Origin: Ilumatobacteraceae bacterium
Lineage (GTDB): Bacteria; Actinomycetota; Acidimicrobiia; Acidimicrobiales; Ilumatobacteraceae
Assembly: GCA_025463305.1 (NCBI GenBank)
Contig: JAOBWK010000032.1
Span: forward strand, 1 to 38,393
DNA length: 38,393 bases
Reading direction: 5' to 3'
Shown: in pieces, positions 23,686 through 34,056 of the stretch
How the letters are laid out: every line of letters starts with the position of its first letter
Numbering within the stretch: position 1 is the stretch's first letter
The notes under the pieces: generated by a model
Databases searched by the model: none
What the model saw: the letters and a program-made list of their open reading frames with translations, nothing else
Told to the model about the DNA's origin: nothing
Translations under genes and position numbers: made by a program

Positions 23686-26211
23686 ATGGCGACCGAACCC
23701 CCACCAGAGCAGCTCCCCGTCGAACCACTCCCCGTTGAAACGGTCATCGGCGACGTCGCGGACGCGCTCGATCGTTCCGGGTCGGCCGTGCTCGTCGCTC
23801 CCCCGGGCGCCGGCAAGACGACCCTCGTGCCATTGCGCCTGGTCGACCTGCCGTGGATGCGCGGCCAGAAGATCGTCATGCTCGAACCACGGCGACTCGC
23901 CGCACGCGCCGCCGGGCACCGGATGGCGCATCTGCTCGGTGAAGACGTCGGCGACACTGTCGGCTACCAGACCCGCGACGAACGGCGCATCGGCCGATCG
24001 ACCCGCATCGAGGTGGTGACCGAGGGAGTGCTGACCCGCCGGTTGCAGCACGATCCCGAGCTGCCCGGCACCGGACTGGTGATCTTCGACGAGGTGCACG
24101 AGCGCAACCTGCCGACCGACGTCGGGCTCGCGCTCGCCCTCGACGCGCGACGCACGCTGCGCCCGGACCTGAAGATCCTCGCGATGTCGGCGACGGCCCA
24201 GGCGGAGTCGCTGGCGAAGACGCTCGGCGGCGATGCCGGACCCTGCCCGATCGTCACCAGTGACGGGCGCACCTACCCGATCGACATCCGCTGGTCGCCG
24301 CCCGGCAAGGGCCAGAAGCTCGACCAGGCCGTCGCCGAGACGGTGCTGCTCGCACTGCGCAACGACATCGGCGACGTGCTCGTGTTCCTGCCCGGCATCG
24401 GCGAGATCACGCGGGTGTACCAGGCGCTGGATCGCGCCGTGCCGGGCAACGTGGACCTGTACCCGCTGGCGGGTGCGCTCTCGCTGAGCGACCAGGACCG
24501 TGCCCTCGCACCGTCGCCGCCCGGACGACGTCGCGTCGTGCTGAGCACCGACATCGCCGAGACGTCGCTGACGGTCGCCGGCGTGCGCATCGTGGTCGAT
24601 GCCGGTCAGGCGCGCGTGCCGCGCTACGACATCCGCACCGGGATGACGCGGCTCACCACGATCGCCACGAGCCGAGCGTCGGCCGACCAGCGCGCCGGTC
24701 GGGCGGGGCGCACCGAGCCCGGCATCGCCTACCGGATGTGGAGCAAGCTCGAGCACTCGACGCGGCGCGCCCACCTCGAGGCCGAGATCACCCAGGTCGA
24801 CCTCGCCGGGCTGGCGCTCGAGCTGGCCGCGTGGGGTACGCCGGCCGATCAGCTCGACTTCCCCGATCCTCCGCCGGCGCGCACGCTCGCCCAGGGCGCG
24901 GAGCTGCTCCGCCTGCTCGGCGCGTTCGACGAGCACGACGCGATCACGGCCACCGGACGGGCGATGTTGTCCGTGCCCGCCCATCCGCGCCTGGCGCGCA
25001 TGGTGGTCGACGCCGTCGGGCCGGCCGACCAGGGCCTCGCGTGCGTGCTCGCCGCGCTGCTCGACGACCGCGACATCCTGCGCGGTCGAGCCGACGACCT
25101 GCCCGCCGACATCGCGCTGCGGCTGCGCGTCGTGATCGGCACCGAGCGCCACGAGCGCGCCGACCGCGGTGCGGTGGACCGGCTGGTGCGTCGGGCGCGA
25201 GACATCGCCGGCCGCGTCGGCGTGAAGCTCGACCTCGATGCGATCGACCCCGACCGCGCCGGCCCGGTGCTGCTGCGCGCGTACCCCGACCGGCTCGCGG
25301 TGCGTCGATCGCAGCCGGGCCAGTTCCAGCTGCGCACCGGCTCGGGCGCATGGGTGGCCAAGGACGATCCGCTCGCCGACGAGCCGTTCGTGGTGGCGGC
25401 CGACGTCGACGGCGATCGCAAGAACACCCGCCTGCGCCTCGCCGCCGGCATCGACGCCGAGGAGGTGGCCGACACGCTCGGCGATGTGGTCGAGACGCGC
25501 ACCGCACTCGTGTGGGACAAGGACCGCGGCGACATCGTCGAGCGGATGGAGCGACGGCTCGGCAACATGCGCCTCGACGAGCGCGTCCGCCGCCCCGGCT
25601 CCGGCGACGCCACCACCGCCGCGCTGATCGAGCGGGTCCGCGTCACCCGGCTCGCGCCGCTCGGATGGGGTCCGGCCGCGACGCAGCTGCGGCGGCGGGT
25701 CGAGTTCCTCCACCGCAGCGCTGCGGGCGTCTGGCCGGACTGGTCCGACGGCGCGCTCGTCAAGACGCTCGACGACTGGCTCGCCCCGTACCTCGGCGGG
25801 ATGACGAGCATCAACGATGTTGCCGCGCTCGATCTGACGATGGTGCTGCGCGCCGGGCTGCCGTGGCCCCTCGGTGCGCAGGTCGACGAGCTCGCCCCGA
25901 CCCAGCTCGAGCTGGCGTCCGGGCGCACCGTGACGCTCGACTACAGCGGCGATCAGCCGGCGGCGTCCGTGCGCGTGCAGGACCTCTTCGGCACCAAGGA
26001 GCACCCCGTCGCCGCCGGGATGCCCGTGCTCCTGCATCTCCTCTCGCCCGCTGACCGACCGATCCAGATCACCGCCGACCTCCCCGGGTTCTGGGCGGGA
26101 TCATGGACCGATGTGCGCAAGGACATGGCCGGCCGCTACCCCAAGCACCAGTGGCCGACGGACCCGGCGAACGCGCCACCGAAGCGGATGAACCGCCCCG
26201 GTCGCGATTGA
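23686..26211 (+). CDS. hrpB: HrpB-type ATP-dependent DEAH helicase
   Basis: 841 residues, the typical HrpB size. Helicase motifs in order: I APPGAGKTTLVPL (38-50), Ia MLEPRRLAARA, II DEVHERN, III MSATAQAE, IV LVFLPGIGEI, V STDIAETSLTVAGV and VI QRAGRAGRTEPG. The C-terminal HA2/HrpB-specific region follows and ends with FWAGSWTDVRKDMAGRYPKHQWPTDP, the diagnostic HrpB tail. It is a cytoplasmic RNA helicase-like protein whose cellular role is poorly defined in most bacteria. The ATG at 23686 has GAGG 6 nt upstream and lies 10 nt after the preceding stop codon. Confidence 0.95.
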   Translation: MATEPPPEQLPVEPLPVETVIGDVADALDRSGSAVLVAPPGAGKTTLVPLRLVDLPWMRGQKIVMLEPRRLAARAAGHRMAHLLGEDVGDTVGYQTRDERRIGRSTRIEVVTEGVLTRRLQHDPELPGTGLVIFDEVHERNLPTDVGLALALDARRTLRPDLKILAMSATAQAESLAKTLGGDAGPCPIVTSDGRTYPIDIRWSPPGKGQKLDQAVAETVLLALRNDIGDVLVFLPGIGEITRVYQALDRAVPGNVDLYPLAGALSLSDQDRALAPSPPGRRRVVLSTDIAETSLTVAGVRIVVDAGQARVPRYDIRTGMTRLTTIATSRASADQRAGRAGRTEPGIAYRMWSKLEHSTRRAHLEAEITQVDLAGLALELAAWGTPADQLDFPDPPPARTLAQGAELLRLLGAFDEHDAITATGRAMLSVPAHPRLARMVVDAVGPADQGLACVLAALLDDRDILRGRADDLPADIALRLRVVIGTERHERADRGAVDRLVRRARDIAGRVGVKLDLDAIDPDRAGPVLLRAYPDRLAVRRSQPGQFQLRTGSGAWVAKDDPLADEPFVVAADVDGDRKNTRLRLAAGIDAEEVADTLGDVVETRTALVWDKDRGDIVERMERRLGNMRLDERVRRPGSGDATTAALIERVRVTRLAPLGWGPAATQLRRRVEFLHRSAAGVWPDWSDGALVKTLDDWLAPYLGGMTSINDVAALDLTMVLRAGLPWPLGAQVDELAPTQLELASGRTVTLDYSGDQPAASVRVQDLFGTKEHPVAAGMPVLLHLLSPADRPIQITADLPGFWAGSWTDVRKDMAGRYPKHQWPTDPANAPPKRMNRPGRD

Positions 26212-26288
26212 CAGCACAGCGCTCGCGGTTGTTGCGCTCGAATGTGCGGCAGAGCGGGCGAGAATCTTCGCGGAACGGGGGGTGGGGG

Positions 26289-26294
26289 TAGCGT
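26289..26294 (+). promoter_or_regulatory. -10 box TAGCGT of a leaderless start
   Basis: TAGCGT is followed by 7 nt and then the fumarase ATG at 26302. The interval has no Shine-Dalgarno sequence. The rest of the 90-nt gap after hrpB shows no clear terminator. Confidence 0.5.
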
Positions 26295-26301
26295 TTTCGG
26301 C

Positions 26302-27972
<1,671 letters not shown>

Positions 27973-27990
27973 CCGGGCGGCTCACAGCGG

Positions 27991-28560
27991 TCAGGCGCGC
28001 ACGCCGCTGACGATCAGGTCGATCACCCGCTCGGCGCGCTCGCGCCAACGCTCGTCGGCGGCGATCTGCCAGATCCCGCCGGTGGCGAAGAGCACGTCCT
28101 CCGCCTCGACGTCGGCGCGCATCGTTCCGGCCGCGGCCCCGGCTGCCAAGAGCGCGCCGATCGACGCCGTCATCCGGCGACGGGTCTCGGCGAACAGCTC
28201 GGAGTTCGAGGCCACCACCGACTGGAGCGCATCGCGCATGCCGTTCTTGGTGGCTGCGTAGTCGATGTAGCGATGCATCCACTCCGCGAGCGCCTCGGTG
28301 GGTGATTTCGATTCGAGCAGCTCCGCCACCGAATCGTGCAGCTGGGCGACCTCGTTGCGGTACGCCGCCTCGACGAGATCGTCGCGGGTCGGGAAGTGGC
28401 GGTAGAGCGTGCCGATCCCGACCCCGGCCCGACGCGCCACGGCCTCCAGCGTCACGTCGTCGCCCGCGTTGAACAGCTCCACGGCGGCGGCCAGGAGCAG
28501 CTCGCGGTTGCGGCGCGCGTCGGCGCGCATCGGCTTCTCGGTCTTGGGTTGATCGATCAC
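27991..28560 (-). CDS. TetR-family regulator of the adjacent SDR genes
   Basis: 189 residues. The helix-turn-helix region shows RRNRELLLAAAVELFNAG and VTLEAVARRAGVGIGTLYRHFPTRDDLVEAAYR, canonical TetR. The C-terminal part contains a TetR_C-like helical domain. GTG 28560 is preferred because AGGA lies 5 nt upstream; ATG 28530 is an alternative. Between this gene and the divergent SDR gene lie two copies of CGGAGG-N3-CCTCCG, almost certainly its operators. It therefore probably represses itself and the two SDR genes until an unknown ligand binds. Confidence 0.9.
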   Translation of the reverse strand: MIDQPKTEKPMRADARRNRELLLAAAVELFNAGDDVTLEAVARRAGVGIGTLYRHFPTRDDLVEAAYRNEVAQLHDSVAELLESKSPTEALAEWMHRYIDYAATKNGMRDALQSVVASNSELFAETRRRMTASIGALLAAGAAAGTMRADVEAEDVLFATGGIWQIAADERWRERAERVIDLIVSGVRA

Positions 28561-28583
28561 TGGTTCCTGGATGTTCGGCGAAA

Positions 28584-28598
28584 CGGAGGTTTCCTCCG
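28584..28598. promoter_or_regulatory. TetR operator copy 1 (CGGAGG-TTT-CCTCCG)
   Basis: Perfect 6-bp inverted repeat with a 3-bp spacer, preceded by AAA. It lies 24 bp from the TetR start codon. It is the same sequence as the second copy apart from the spacer. Confidence 0.75.
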
Positions 28599-28621
28599 GT
28601 TAATGGGTAGTCTCAGGGAAA

Positions 28622-28636
28622 CGGAGGATTCCTCCG
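28622..28636. promoter_or_regulatory. TetR operator copy 2 (CGGAGG-ATT-CCTCCG)
   Basis: Second perfect copy, 38 bp from the first and 23 bp before the SDR start. Two sites let the regulator control both divergent promoters. Confidence 0.75.
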
Positions 28637-28658
28637 GATCAGACTACCGAAAGGATCC

Positions 28659-29489
28659 ATGATGTCGAAGGTTTGGTTCATCACCGGTTCATCGAAGGGC
28701 TTCGGCCGGGTGTGGGCCGAGGCCGCGCTCGAGCGCGGCGATCAGGTCGCGGCGACGGCGCGCAACATCGACTCGCTGCAGGACCTGGTCGGGCGCTACG
28801 GCGGCAACGTGCAGCCGATCGCTCTCGACGTCACCGACGAGGCGAACGTGGAGTCGGCGGTGGCCGAGGCCGTTCGCGCCTTCGGCCGGCTCGACGTCGT
28901 CGTCAACAACGCCGGCTACGGGCTGTTCGGCGCGATCGAGGAGATCACCCCGCAGCAGGCGCGCGACCAGATCGAGACGAACCTGTTCGGCGCGCTGTGG
29001 GTCACGCAGGCCGTGCTGCCGATCATGCGCGAGCAGGGCAGCGGGCACATCCTCCAGGTGTCGTCGATCGGTGGCGTCAACGCGTTCGGCACCCTCGGCC
29101 TCTACCACGCGTCGAAGTGGGGCCTCGAGGCGTTCAGCCAGTCGTTGGCCGCCGAGGTGGCCGAGTTCGGCATCCACGTCACCATCATCGAGCCGGGCGG
29201 GTACTCCACCGACTGGGCCGGGCCCTCGTCCGTGCAGGTCACGCCCTTGCCGGCCTACGACGCTGCCCGTCAGCGTCGCGCCGAGTTCGCCGGCACGCGC
29301 CTGCCCGGCGAGCCGGGCGCCACGGCGCCGGTGATCCTCGAACTGGTCGACATGGCGAGCCCACCACTGCGCCTGTTCCTCGGCTCGTACGGGCTCGATC
29401 TGACCCGCGCCGAGTACGCCCGCCGCATCGCCGAGTGGGAGCGGTACGAGCCACTCGCCCGTCGCGCCCAGGGCACGGTGTCGGCATGA
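28659..29489 (+). CDS. Short-chain dehydrogenase/reductase (first of two)
   Basis: 276 residues, classical SDR. The cofactor motif is TGSSKGFG (9-16), then DVTDEANV, NNAG (84-87), and the catalytic triad Ser137 (VSSIGG), Tyr150 and Lys154 (YHASK). The substrate is not predictable. The start ATG 28659 has AAGGA 4-5 nt upstream; a second ATG follows directly. Its stop codon overlaps the start of the next SDR gene (ATGA), and twin TetR operators lie upstream. Both genes are thus one regulated unit. Confidence 0.92.
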   Translation: MMSKVWFITGSSKGFGRVWAEAALERGDQVAATARNIDSLQDLVGRYGGNVQPIALDVTDEANVESAVAEAVRAFGRLDVVVNNAGYGLFGAIEEITPQQARDQIETNLFGALWVTQAVLPIMREQGSGHILQVSSIGGVNAFGTLGLYHASKWGLEAFSQSLAAEVAEFGIHVTIIEPGGYSTDWAGPSSVQVTPLPAYDAARQRRAEFAGTRLPGEPGATAPVILELVDMASPPLRLFLGSYGLDLTRAEYARRIAEWERYEPLARRAQGTVSA

Positions 29490-30415
29490 CGGCCGTGGCG
29501 GACACAGGGTTCGGTCGGGGGTCGACCGCGGCCGAGGTCGCGGCCGGCATCGACCTCAGCGGCCGGCGCGCCATCGTCACCGGTGGCGCGTCCGGCATCG
29601 GCGTCGAGACGGTCAGGGCGTTGGCCGAGCGCGGTGCCGAGGTGACCATCGCTGCCCGCGACCAGGTCGCCGGCGAGCGGGTCGCCGCCGAGATCGGACG
29701 GGGCACGCGCAGCGCGATCCTCGATCTCGCCTCGCCGGAGTCCGTCGCCGCGTTCATCGCGGCGTGGGACGGCCCGCTCGACATCCTCATCGGCAACGCC
29801 GGCGTGATGGGCGTGCCAGAGCTGCAGCGCACCGCAGCCGGCTGGGAGCTGCAGTTCGCGACGAACCACCTCGGCCACTTCGCGCTCGCCAGCGGTCTCC
29901 ACGCCGCGCTGCGCGCGTCGGGCGCAGCGCGCGTCGTGTCCGTGACATCGACGGCGCACATGCGCTCGCCGGTCGTGTTCGACGACCTGTTCTACGACTT
30001 CCGTCCGTACGACCCGATGGGCGCATACGGCCAGTCGAAGACCGCCAACGCGCTGTTCGCCGTGGGCGCGGCCGCGCGGTGGGCCGCCGACGGGATCAGC
30101 GTCAACGCCGTCATGCCCGGCGGGATCGCCACCCCGTTGCAGCGGCACATGCCGGCGGACTACATGGAGAACGCGCTGGCCCGCTTCGGCGAGGGCGTGT
30201 TCAAGTCGACGGCGCAGGGCGCGGCCACGTCGGTGCTCTGCGCGATCTCCCCGTTGCTCGACGGCGTGACAGGCCGCTACTTCGAGGATTGCAACGAGGC
30301 GACCGTGATGGGCTCCGCCGCCGAAGGTGGCGGCCTGCGCGGCGTGGCCCCGTTCGCGCTCGATCCGGCCAATGCCGATCGGCTGTGGGACGTGTCCGAG
30401 CGCCTGATCGGCTGA
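29486..30415 (+). CDS. Short-chain dehydrogenase/reductase (second, retinol-dehydrogenase-like)
   Basis: 309 residues. The cofactor motif is TGGASGIG (32-39), then GNAGVMG near 103, the NHLGHF block (127-132) and the catalytic Ser155, Tyr181 and Lys185 (YGQSKTANALF). NHLGHF and SKTANALF are hallmarks of the retinol-dehydrogenase/WWOX-like SDR group. Residues 1-25 form an extension before the Rossmann fold. Translation is probably coupled to the first SDR gene through the ATGA overlap. The gene converges on the hydrolase at 30431 with a 15-nt gap. Confidence 0.92.
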   Translation: MTAVADTGFGRGSTAAEVAAGIDLSGRRAIVTGGASGIGVETVRALAERGAEVTIAARDQVAGERVAAEIGRGTRSAILDLASPESVAAFIAAWDGPLDILIGNAGVMGVPELQRTAAGWELQFATNHLGHFALASGLHAALRASGAARVVSVTSTAHMRSPVVFDDLFYDFRPYDPMGAYGQSKTANALFAVGAAARWAADGISVNAVMPGGIATPLQRHMPADYMENALARFGEGVFKSTAQGAATSVLCAISPLLDGVTGRYFEDCNEATVMGSAAEGGGLRGVAPFALDPANADRLWDVSERLIG

Positions 30416-30430
30416 CCCCGCCACGTTCGA

Positions 30431-31285
30431 TCAGGCCGGGGCGAGGCCGTTCTTCGCGAGGAACGCGAGGGCCACGTCGGCGACGTCCTTCCAACCGGCG
30501 TCGATGATCAGCGAGTGGCCGCGGCCCTCGATCTTGGTGATCTCGGTGACGCCGGGGTTGTGCTTGTTCTGCAGCTTGTAGGACGCGTTGGCGATGGCCC
30601 ACGGGACGGTGTTGTCCTTCGCGCCGTCGATGATCAGCAACGGACCGCGCTCGGGGTTCTTGCTGTTGACGCTGGCCTCGGTCTTCGGGTTGAAGTTCGC
30701 CGTCGCCGCCTGGAAGAGGGGGATGCCGGACCCGGCGACGCTGAAGGTCTCGTACAGCTCCTTCGCCTCGGCGGTCGGCACCGCGTTGGCGAACGCGAAC
30801 GTGAACTGCTCGAGCGTCAGCTTGATCGCCTTCTTGCGGTTGCCCGGGTTCTTCAGCACCGGGAACGCGGCCTTCAACGCCGAGATCGGCAGTGGCAGCA
30901 CACCGCGGAACGGCGCTGGATCGATCGACACCGCGCCGACGCCGAGCCCCATGCCGGCGAGCTTCTGGGTGATCAGACCACCGAAGGAGTGGCCGACGAT
31001 GATCGGCTTCTTGTCGAGCAGCGCGATCACCTCCGCGTAGTGCGCGGTGATCTGGCCGACCGACTTGCCGGCGAACACCTCGGGATGCGCGTCGGCCTCG
31101 GCCACCGTCTCCGGATCGTCCGGCCACCCGGGCGCGAGCGTGGCGTAGCCCTGCGCCTCGAACAGCTCGCGCCACGGCGCCCAGCTCCCGGCCAACAGCC
31201 AGAGCCCGTGGACGAACACCACCGGCGTCTTCCCGGACGCGTTTGCCACGTCCACTTCAGCCTGCTCGCGTGCGGTGGCGGCCAT
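30431..31285 (-). CDS. Alpha/beta hydrolase
   Basis: 284 residues. VVFVHGLWL gives the oxyanion-hole region, IIVGHSFGG carries nucleophile Ser100, LLIIDGAKDNTVPW the acid and EGRGHSLIID the catalytic His. No signal peptide, so a cytoplasmic esterase-like or related enzyme of unknown substrate. The start is either ATG 31285 or GTG 31291, two codons upstream; I chose the ATG. A hairpin or operator-like dyad lies 15-44 nt upstream. It is separated from the upstream peptidase gene by a terminator. Confidence 0.85.
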   Translation of the reverse strand: MAATAREQAEVDVANASGKTPVVFVHGLWLLAGSWAPWRELFEAQGYATLAPGWPDDPETVAEADAHPEVFAGKSVGQITAHYAEVIALLDKKPIIVGHSFGGLITQKLAGMGLGVGAVSIDPAPFRGVLPLPISALKAAFPVLKNPGNRKKAIKLTLEQFTFAFANAVPTAEAKELYETFSVAGSGIPLFQAATANFNPKTEASVNSKNPERGPLLIIDGAKDNTVPWAIANASYKLQNKHNPGVTEITKIEGRGHSLIIDAGWKDVADVALAFLAKNGLAPA

Positions 31286-31299
31286 CGGCACTCACTCTC

Positions 31300-31329
31300 G
31301 TCGGGGAGATCGGGGGCGCTCTCCGCGAC
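31300..31329. promoter_or_regulatory. Dyad upstream of the alpha/beta hydrolase gene
   Basis: GTCGGGGAGA (31300-31309) and TCTCCGCGAC (31320-31329) are inverted repeats at 9 of 10 positions with a 10-nt spacer, 15 nt before the start. Possible operator or leader hairpin. Confidence 0.35.
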
Positions 31330-31336
31330 GAATCCT

Positions 31337-31360
31337 AGGCGGCCCTGCCATCGGCCGCCT
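31337..31360 (-). terminator. Hairpin terminator of the S33 peptidase gene
   Basis: AGGCGGCC (31337-31344) pairs perfectly with GGCCGCCT (31353-31360), 8 bp, 8-nt loop. It starts 17 nt past the stop codon at 31377. No T-tract. Confidence 0.6.
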
Positions 31361-31376
31361 CCGGACGTGGTAGTGC

Positions 31377-33056
31377 TCAACCACCGCCGCGGCAGCGGGC
31401 CTCGAGCAGGCTGCGCAGCGCTGTCAGCTCCGGGGACTCGACGCCGAGCAGCTCGTGGACGACGAGGCGCATGTCGCCCTGGGCGACGAGTCGCTTCGCC
31501 ACGCAGTCGGCGACGTCGGCCGGATCACCGGCGCCGACCAGCACGTCGCTCACGGCGTCGGCCGAGTCCTCCGGATCGGCGTGGGTGAAGACCGCGTCGG
31601 CCTCCTGCGCCGTGGTGGTGGCGCCGGTGGCGAACGGGCACGTCGTGCCGTCCTTGGGCACCGTCGTGTCGACGAGGTAGTCGGCGACGATGTCGGTGAT
31701 GCACTGACTGGTGAGGGTGGCCGTGTGCCCGGCGCCTTCCCACTCGATCGCCACGGCGTCACCGAGCGACTTGGCCATCGCCTTCGCGTAGTGGGCCGGC
31801 GTCGCGGGATCGTCCTTGGTGCCGACGACGAGGACCGGCGTCGGGGTGTCGACCGGCTGGATGATCGGCAGCGAGTCGGCGCTCTTCGGGAAGTGCTGGC
31901 ACTCGAACGACTGCGGGCCGCGGTCGGCGAAGTCGGCGCAGCGGATCGCGATGTTGGAGAAGTCCTCGTCGTCCTCGGCCATGTGATCGGCCGGGAACCC
32001 GTAGAGCAGGTAGCTGTAGAGCGCCGACAGAGTGGAGGCGTCGCCGTCGTCGGCGTCCTTCAGCGCGATGCCGAGCAACGGCCAGTCGAACGCGCTGTAC
32101 ATCGCGTTGACCATCAGGTCGTCGACATCGGTGCGGGTGAGGTGTCCGCCGGACGGGAACTCGGTGGTCGGCAGATCGCGGATGTCGTGGCGGACGCGGT
32201 TGAGGAGCGCATGCGAGTCCGGCCCGGCCGCACACGCGGTCGATGCGTCGCAGAGCTTCTCGAACACTGCGATCGTGCCGTCGAAGTCTTGATCGGCGTA
32301 GAAGTCGGAGCCGCCCTCCGGCGTGTTCGAGATGCCCGCGTCGGGATCGACCGAGCCGTCGAGCACCATGGCCCGGACGCGGTCGGGGAACAGGTCGGCG
32401 TAGACGGCACCGAGCGCGGTGCCGTAGCTGAAGCCGAGGTAGGTCAGCTGAGCGTCGCCGACCGCGGCCCGGATCGAGTCCATGTCGCGCGCGACGTTGG
32501 GCGTGCCGAGGTACGGCAGCACGTCGATGTTCGGATCGATGCAGGCGTCGTACGAACCGCTCGACGGCACCGACGCCGCCGGGCACGTGAGCGCCGCCGA
32601 CGCGCCCACGCCGCGCGGGTCGAAGCCGACGATGTCGAAGTGGTCGAGCACGCTCTGCGGGAAGTCATCGCCCTCGTTGTAGGCGAGGTCGATGCCCGAT
32701 CCACCGGGCCCGCCCGGGTTGACGAGCAGCGAACCGATCCGCTGACCGGGATCGGCGGCGGGCAGCCGGATCAGGGCCAGCGAGATCTGCGTGCCGTCGG
32801 TGTGGTCGTAGTCGAGTGGCACGCTGATCGTGCCGCACTGATATGGCGCGTCGTAGTCGTCGCACGCCGACCACGCGATGGTCCCGGTGCTGACGGGACC
32901 GGATCCCGGCGTCGTCGTGCCCGCGGGATCCGTGCTCGACGTCGTGGTGCCGGTCGTGTTCGGCGGGTGTTGATCCGAGCGGGCGACCTGCACTCCGCTC
33001 GACGCGCAGCCGGCCAGCAGCAGCGCGACGAGCAGCGGAGCGGGTCGCCGTCTCAT
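31377..33056 (-). CDS. Secreted S33/TAP-like alpha/beta hydrolase lipoprotein
   Basis: 559 residues. A lipoprotein signal ends in LLLAGC with Cys17, followed by a Thr/Ser/Pro-rich linker (about 30-58). The catalytic domain has VNPGGPGGSGID (oxyanion region), DIVGFDPRGVGAS, nucleophile Ser210 in LGFSYGTALG, Asp in VVGTKDDPATP and His in GAGHTA, matching the tripeptidyl-aminopeptidase (SlpD/TAP) group with its TAP-like C-terminal domain. An extra C-terminal Asp/Ala-rich region follows. It likely removes short peptides outside the cell or hydrolyses another ester or amide there. ATG 33056 is set by the signal peptide and by TAGTGT 7 nt upstream. Confidence 0.9.
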   Translation of the reverse strand: MRRRPAPLLVALLLAGCASSGVQVARSDQHPPNTTGTTTSSTDPAGTTTPGSGPVSTGTIAWSACDDYDAPYQCGTISVPLDYDHTDGTQISLALIRLPAADPGQRIGSLLVNPGGPGGSGIDLAYNEGDDFPQSVLDHFDIVGFDPRGVGASAALTCPAASVPSSGSYDACIDPNIDVLPYLGTPNVARDMDSIRAAVGDAQLTYLGFSYGTALGAVYADLFPDRVRAMVLDGSVDPDAGISNTPEGGSDFYADQDFDGTIAVFEKLCDASTACAAGPDSHALLNRVRHDIRDLPTTEFPSGGHLTRTDVDDLMVNAMYSAFDWPLLGIALKDADDGDASTLSALYSYLLYGFPADHMAEDDEDFSNIAIRCADFADRGPQSFECQHFPKSADSLPIIQPVDTPTPVLVVGTKDDPATPAHYAKAMAKSLGDAVAIEWEGAGHTATLTSQCITDIVADYLVDTTVPKDGTTCPFATGATTTAQEADAVFTHADPEDSADAVSDVLVGAGDPADVADCVAKRLVAQGDMRLVVHELLGVESPELTALRSLLEARCRGGG

Positions 33057-33063
33057 CGGTTCG

Positions 33064-33069
33064 ACACTA
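33064..33069 (-). promoter_or_regulatory. -10 box TAGTGT of a leaderless start
   Basis: Minus-strand TAGTGT lies 7 nt before the peptidase ATG at 33056. No Shine-Dalgarno sequence. Confidence 0.45.
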
Positions 33070-33114
33070 GGCCGAGTCGGCCATCCGCCGGCCGCGCCAG
33101 ACCCCTCGACGGAA

Positions 33115-34035
33115 CTACAGGAGTGCCCGCAGGGTCTGGCGCGTCTCGGCCACCTCATCGGGGTTGCCGCCGAACTCTGCCGCCGTGAAATCGGTGACAC
33201 CGACATCGGCGAGCGCGCGGATCCGGTCGCTGACCTCGGCGGCGTTGCCGATGATCGCGATGTCTTCGGGTCCTGCGGCGCCCTCCATGTCGAGCATCGC
33301 GCGATAGCTGGGCAGGTAGCCGTACATCTGGAACAAGGCGGCTGCCCGGGCGAGCGCCGAGGGCCGATCCCCGGTGACGCACACAGGCAGCGCCGAAATG
33401 ATGCGCGGTGCCGGACGGCCGGCAGCCTCAGCTGCCGCCGTGAGCGTTGGAACGGTGTGCTTGCGCAAGGTGTCGGGTCCGGTGCACCACGTGACGGTAC
33501 CGTCGGCCAGTGCGGCGGTGACCCGCAGCATCTGCTCGCCGAGCGCGGCGACGAACACGCCCGGACGGCTGCCGCCCGGGACCGACACGCCGGCGTGGAC
33601 CTGGTAGTCCTCGCCGTCGAACGAGACCGGCTTGCCGTCGAGCATCGGGACGAGGACCTCCAGGTACTCGCGCAGGTGGCGGACCGGCTTGTCGTAGGAG
33701 AGGCCCCACATGTTCTCGACCACCATCTTGTGGCTGAGACCGATGCCGAGGGCCAGCCGCCCACCGCTGCCGTCGCGATCGCTCGCGGCGTTCACCGTCA
33801 GGGCCTGCTGGGCGAGCATCATCGGGTGACGGGGGAACGTCGGGACGACGCCCGTGCCGAGCTCGATGCGAGGCACCTCACGGCCGATCACGGCCAAGGC
33901 AGTCAGGGCGTCGTGGCCGAAGATCTGGGAGACCCAGAACCCGGCGAACCCCTCCGCCTCGGCCTGCCTGGCCTCGGCGACGAGCTGGTCGATGGTGCCG
34001 TCGTTGGTGGATCCACTGAAGATTCCGATGCGCAT
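33115..34035 (-). CDS. LLM-class F420-dependent oxidoreductase
   Basis: 306 residues. The N-terminus MRIGIFSGSTNDGTIDQLV, then EGFAGFWVSQIFGHDAL, ELGTGVVPTFPRHPMMLAQQ and RLALGIGLSHK are typical of the actinobacterial F420-dependent LLM family. It catalyses an unknown hydride transfer with F420 or FMN. ATG 34035 is chosen over GTG 34053 because TACGGT sits 7 nt before the ATG and family sequence begins there. A 34-codon gene ends 21 nt upstream. The divergent LysR gene at 34232 may regulate both. Confidence 0.88.
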   Translation of the reverse strand: MRIGIFSGSTNDGTIDQLVAEARQAEAEGFAGFWVSQIFGHDALTALAVIGREVPRIELGTGVVPTFPRHPMMLAQQALTVNAASDRDGSGGRLALGIGLSHKMVVENMWGLSYDKPVRHLREYLEVLVPMLDGKPVSFDGEDYQVHAGVSVPGGSRPGVFVAALGEQMLRVTAALADGTVTWCTGPDTLRKHTVPTLTAAAEAAGRPAPRIISALPVCVTGDRPSALARAAALFQMYGYLPSYRAMLDMEGAAGPEDIAIIGNAAEVSDRIRALADVGVTDFTAAEFGGNPDEVAETRQTLRALL

Positions 34036-34042
34036 ACCCAAG

Positions 34043-34048
34043 ACCGTA
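34043..34048 (-). promoter_or_regulatory. -10 box TACGGT of a leaderless start
   Basis: Minus-strand TACGGT lies 7 nt before ATG 34035. It suggests the LLM gene has its own promoter as well as possible read-through from the small upstream gene. Confidence 0.4.
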
Positions 34049-34056
34049 GTCACTGG

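Noticed and set aside
23446..26037. An 863-codon open frame on the minus strand
   Set aside because: It is the antisense shadow of hrpB; the complementary frame encodes all helicase motifs.
34036..34053. GTG 34053 as start of the second LLM gene
   Set aside because: ATG 34035 has a -10 box 7 nt upstream and begins the family sequence; the extension would run through that box.
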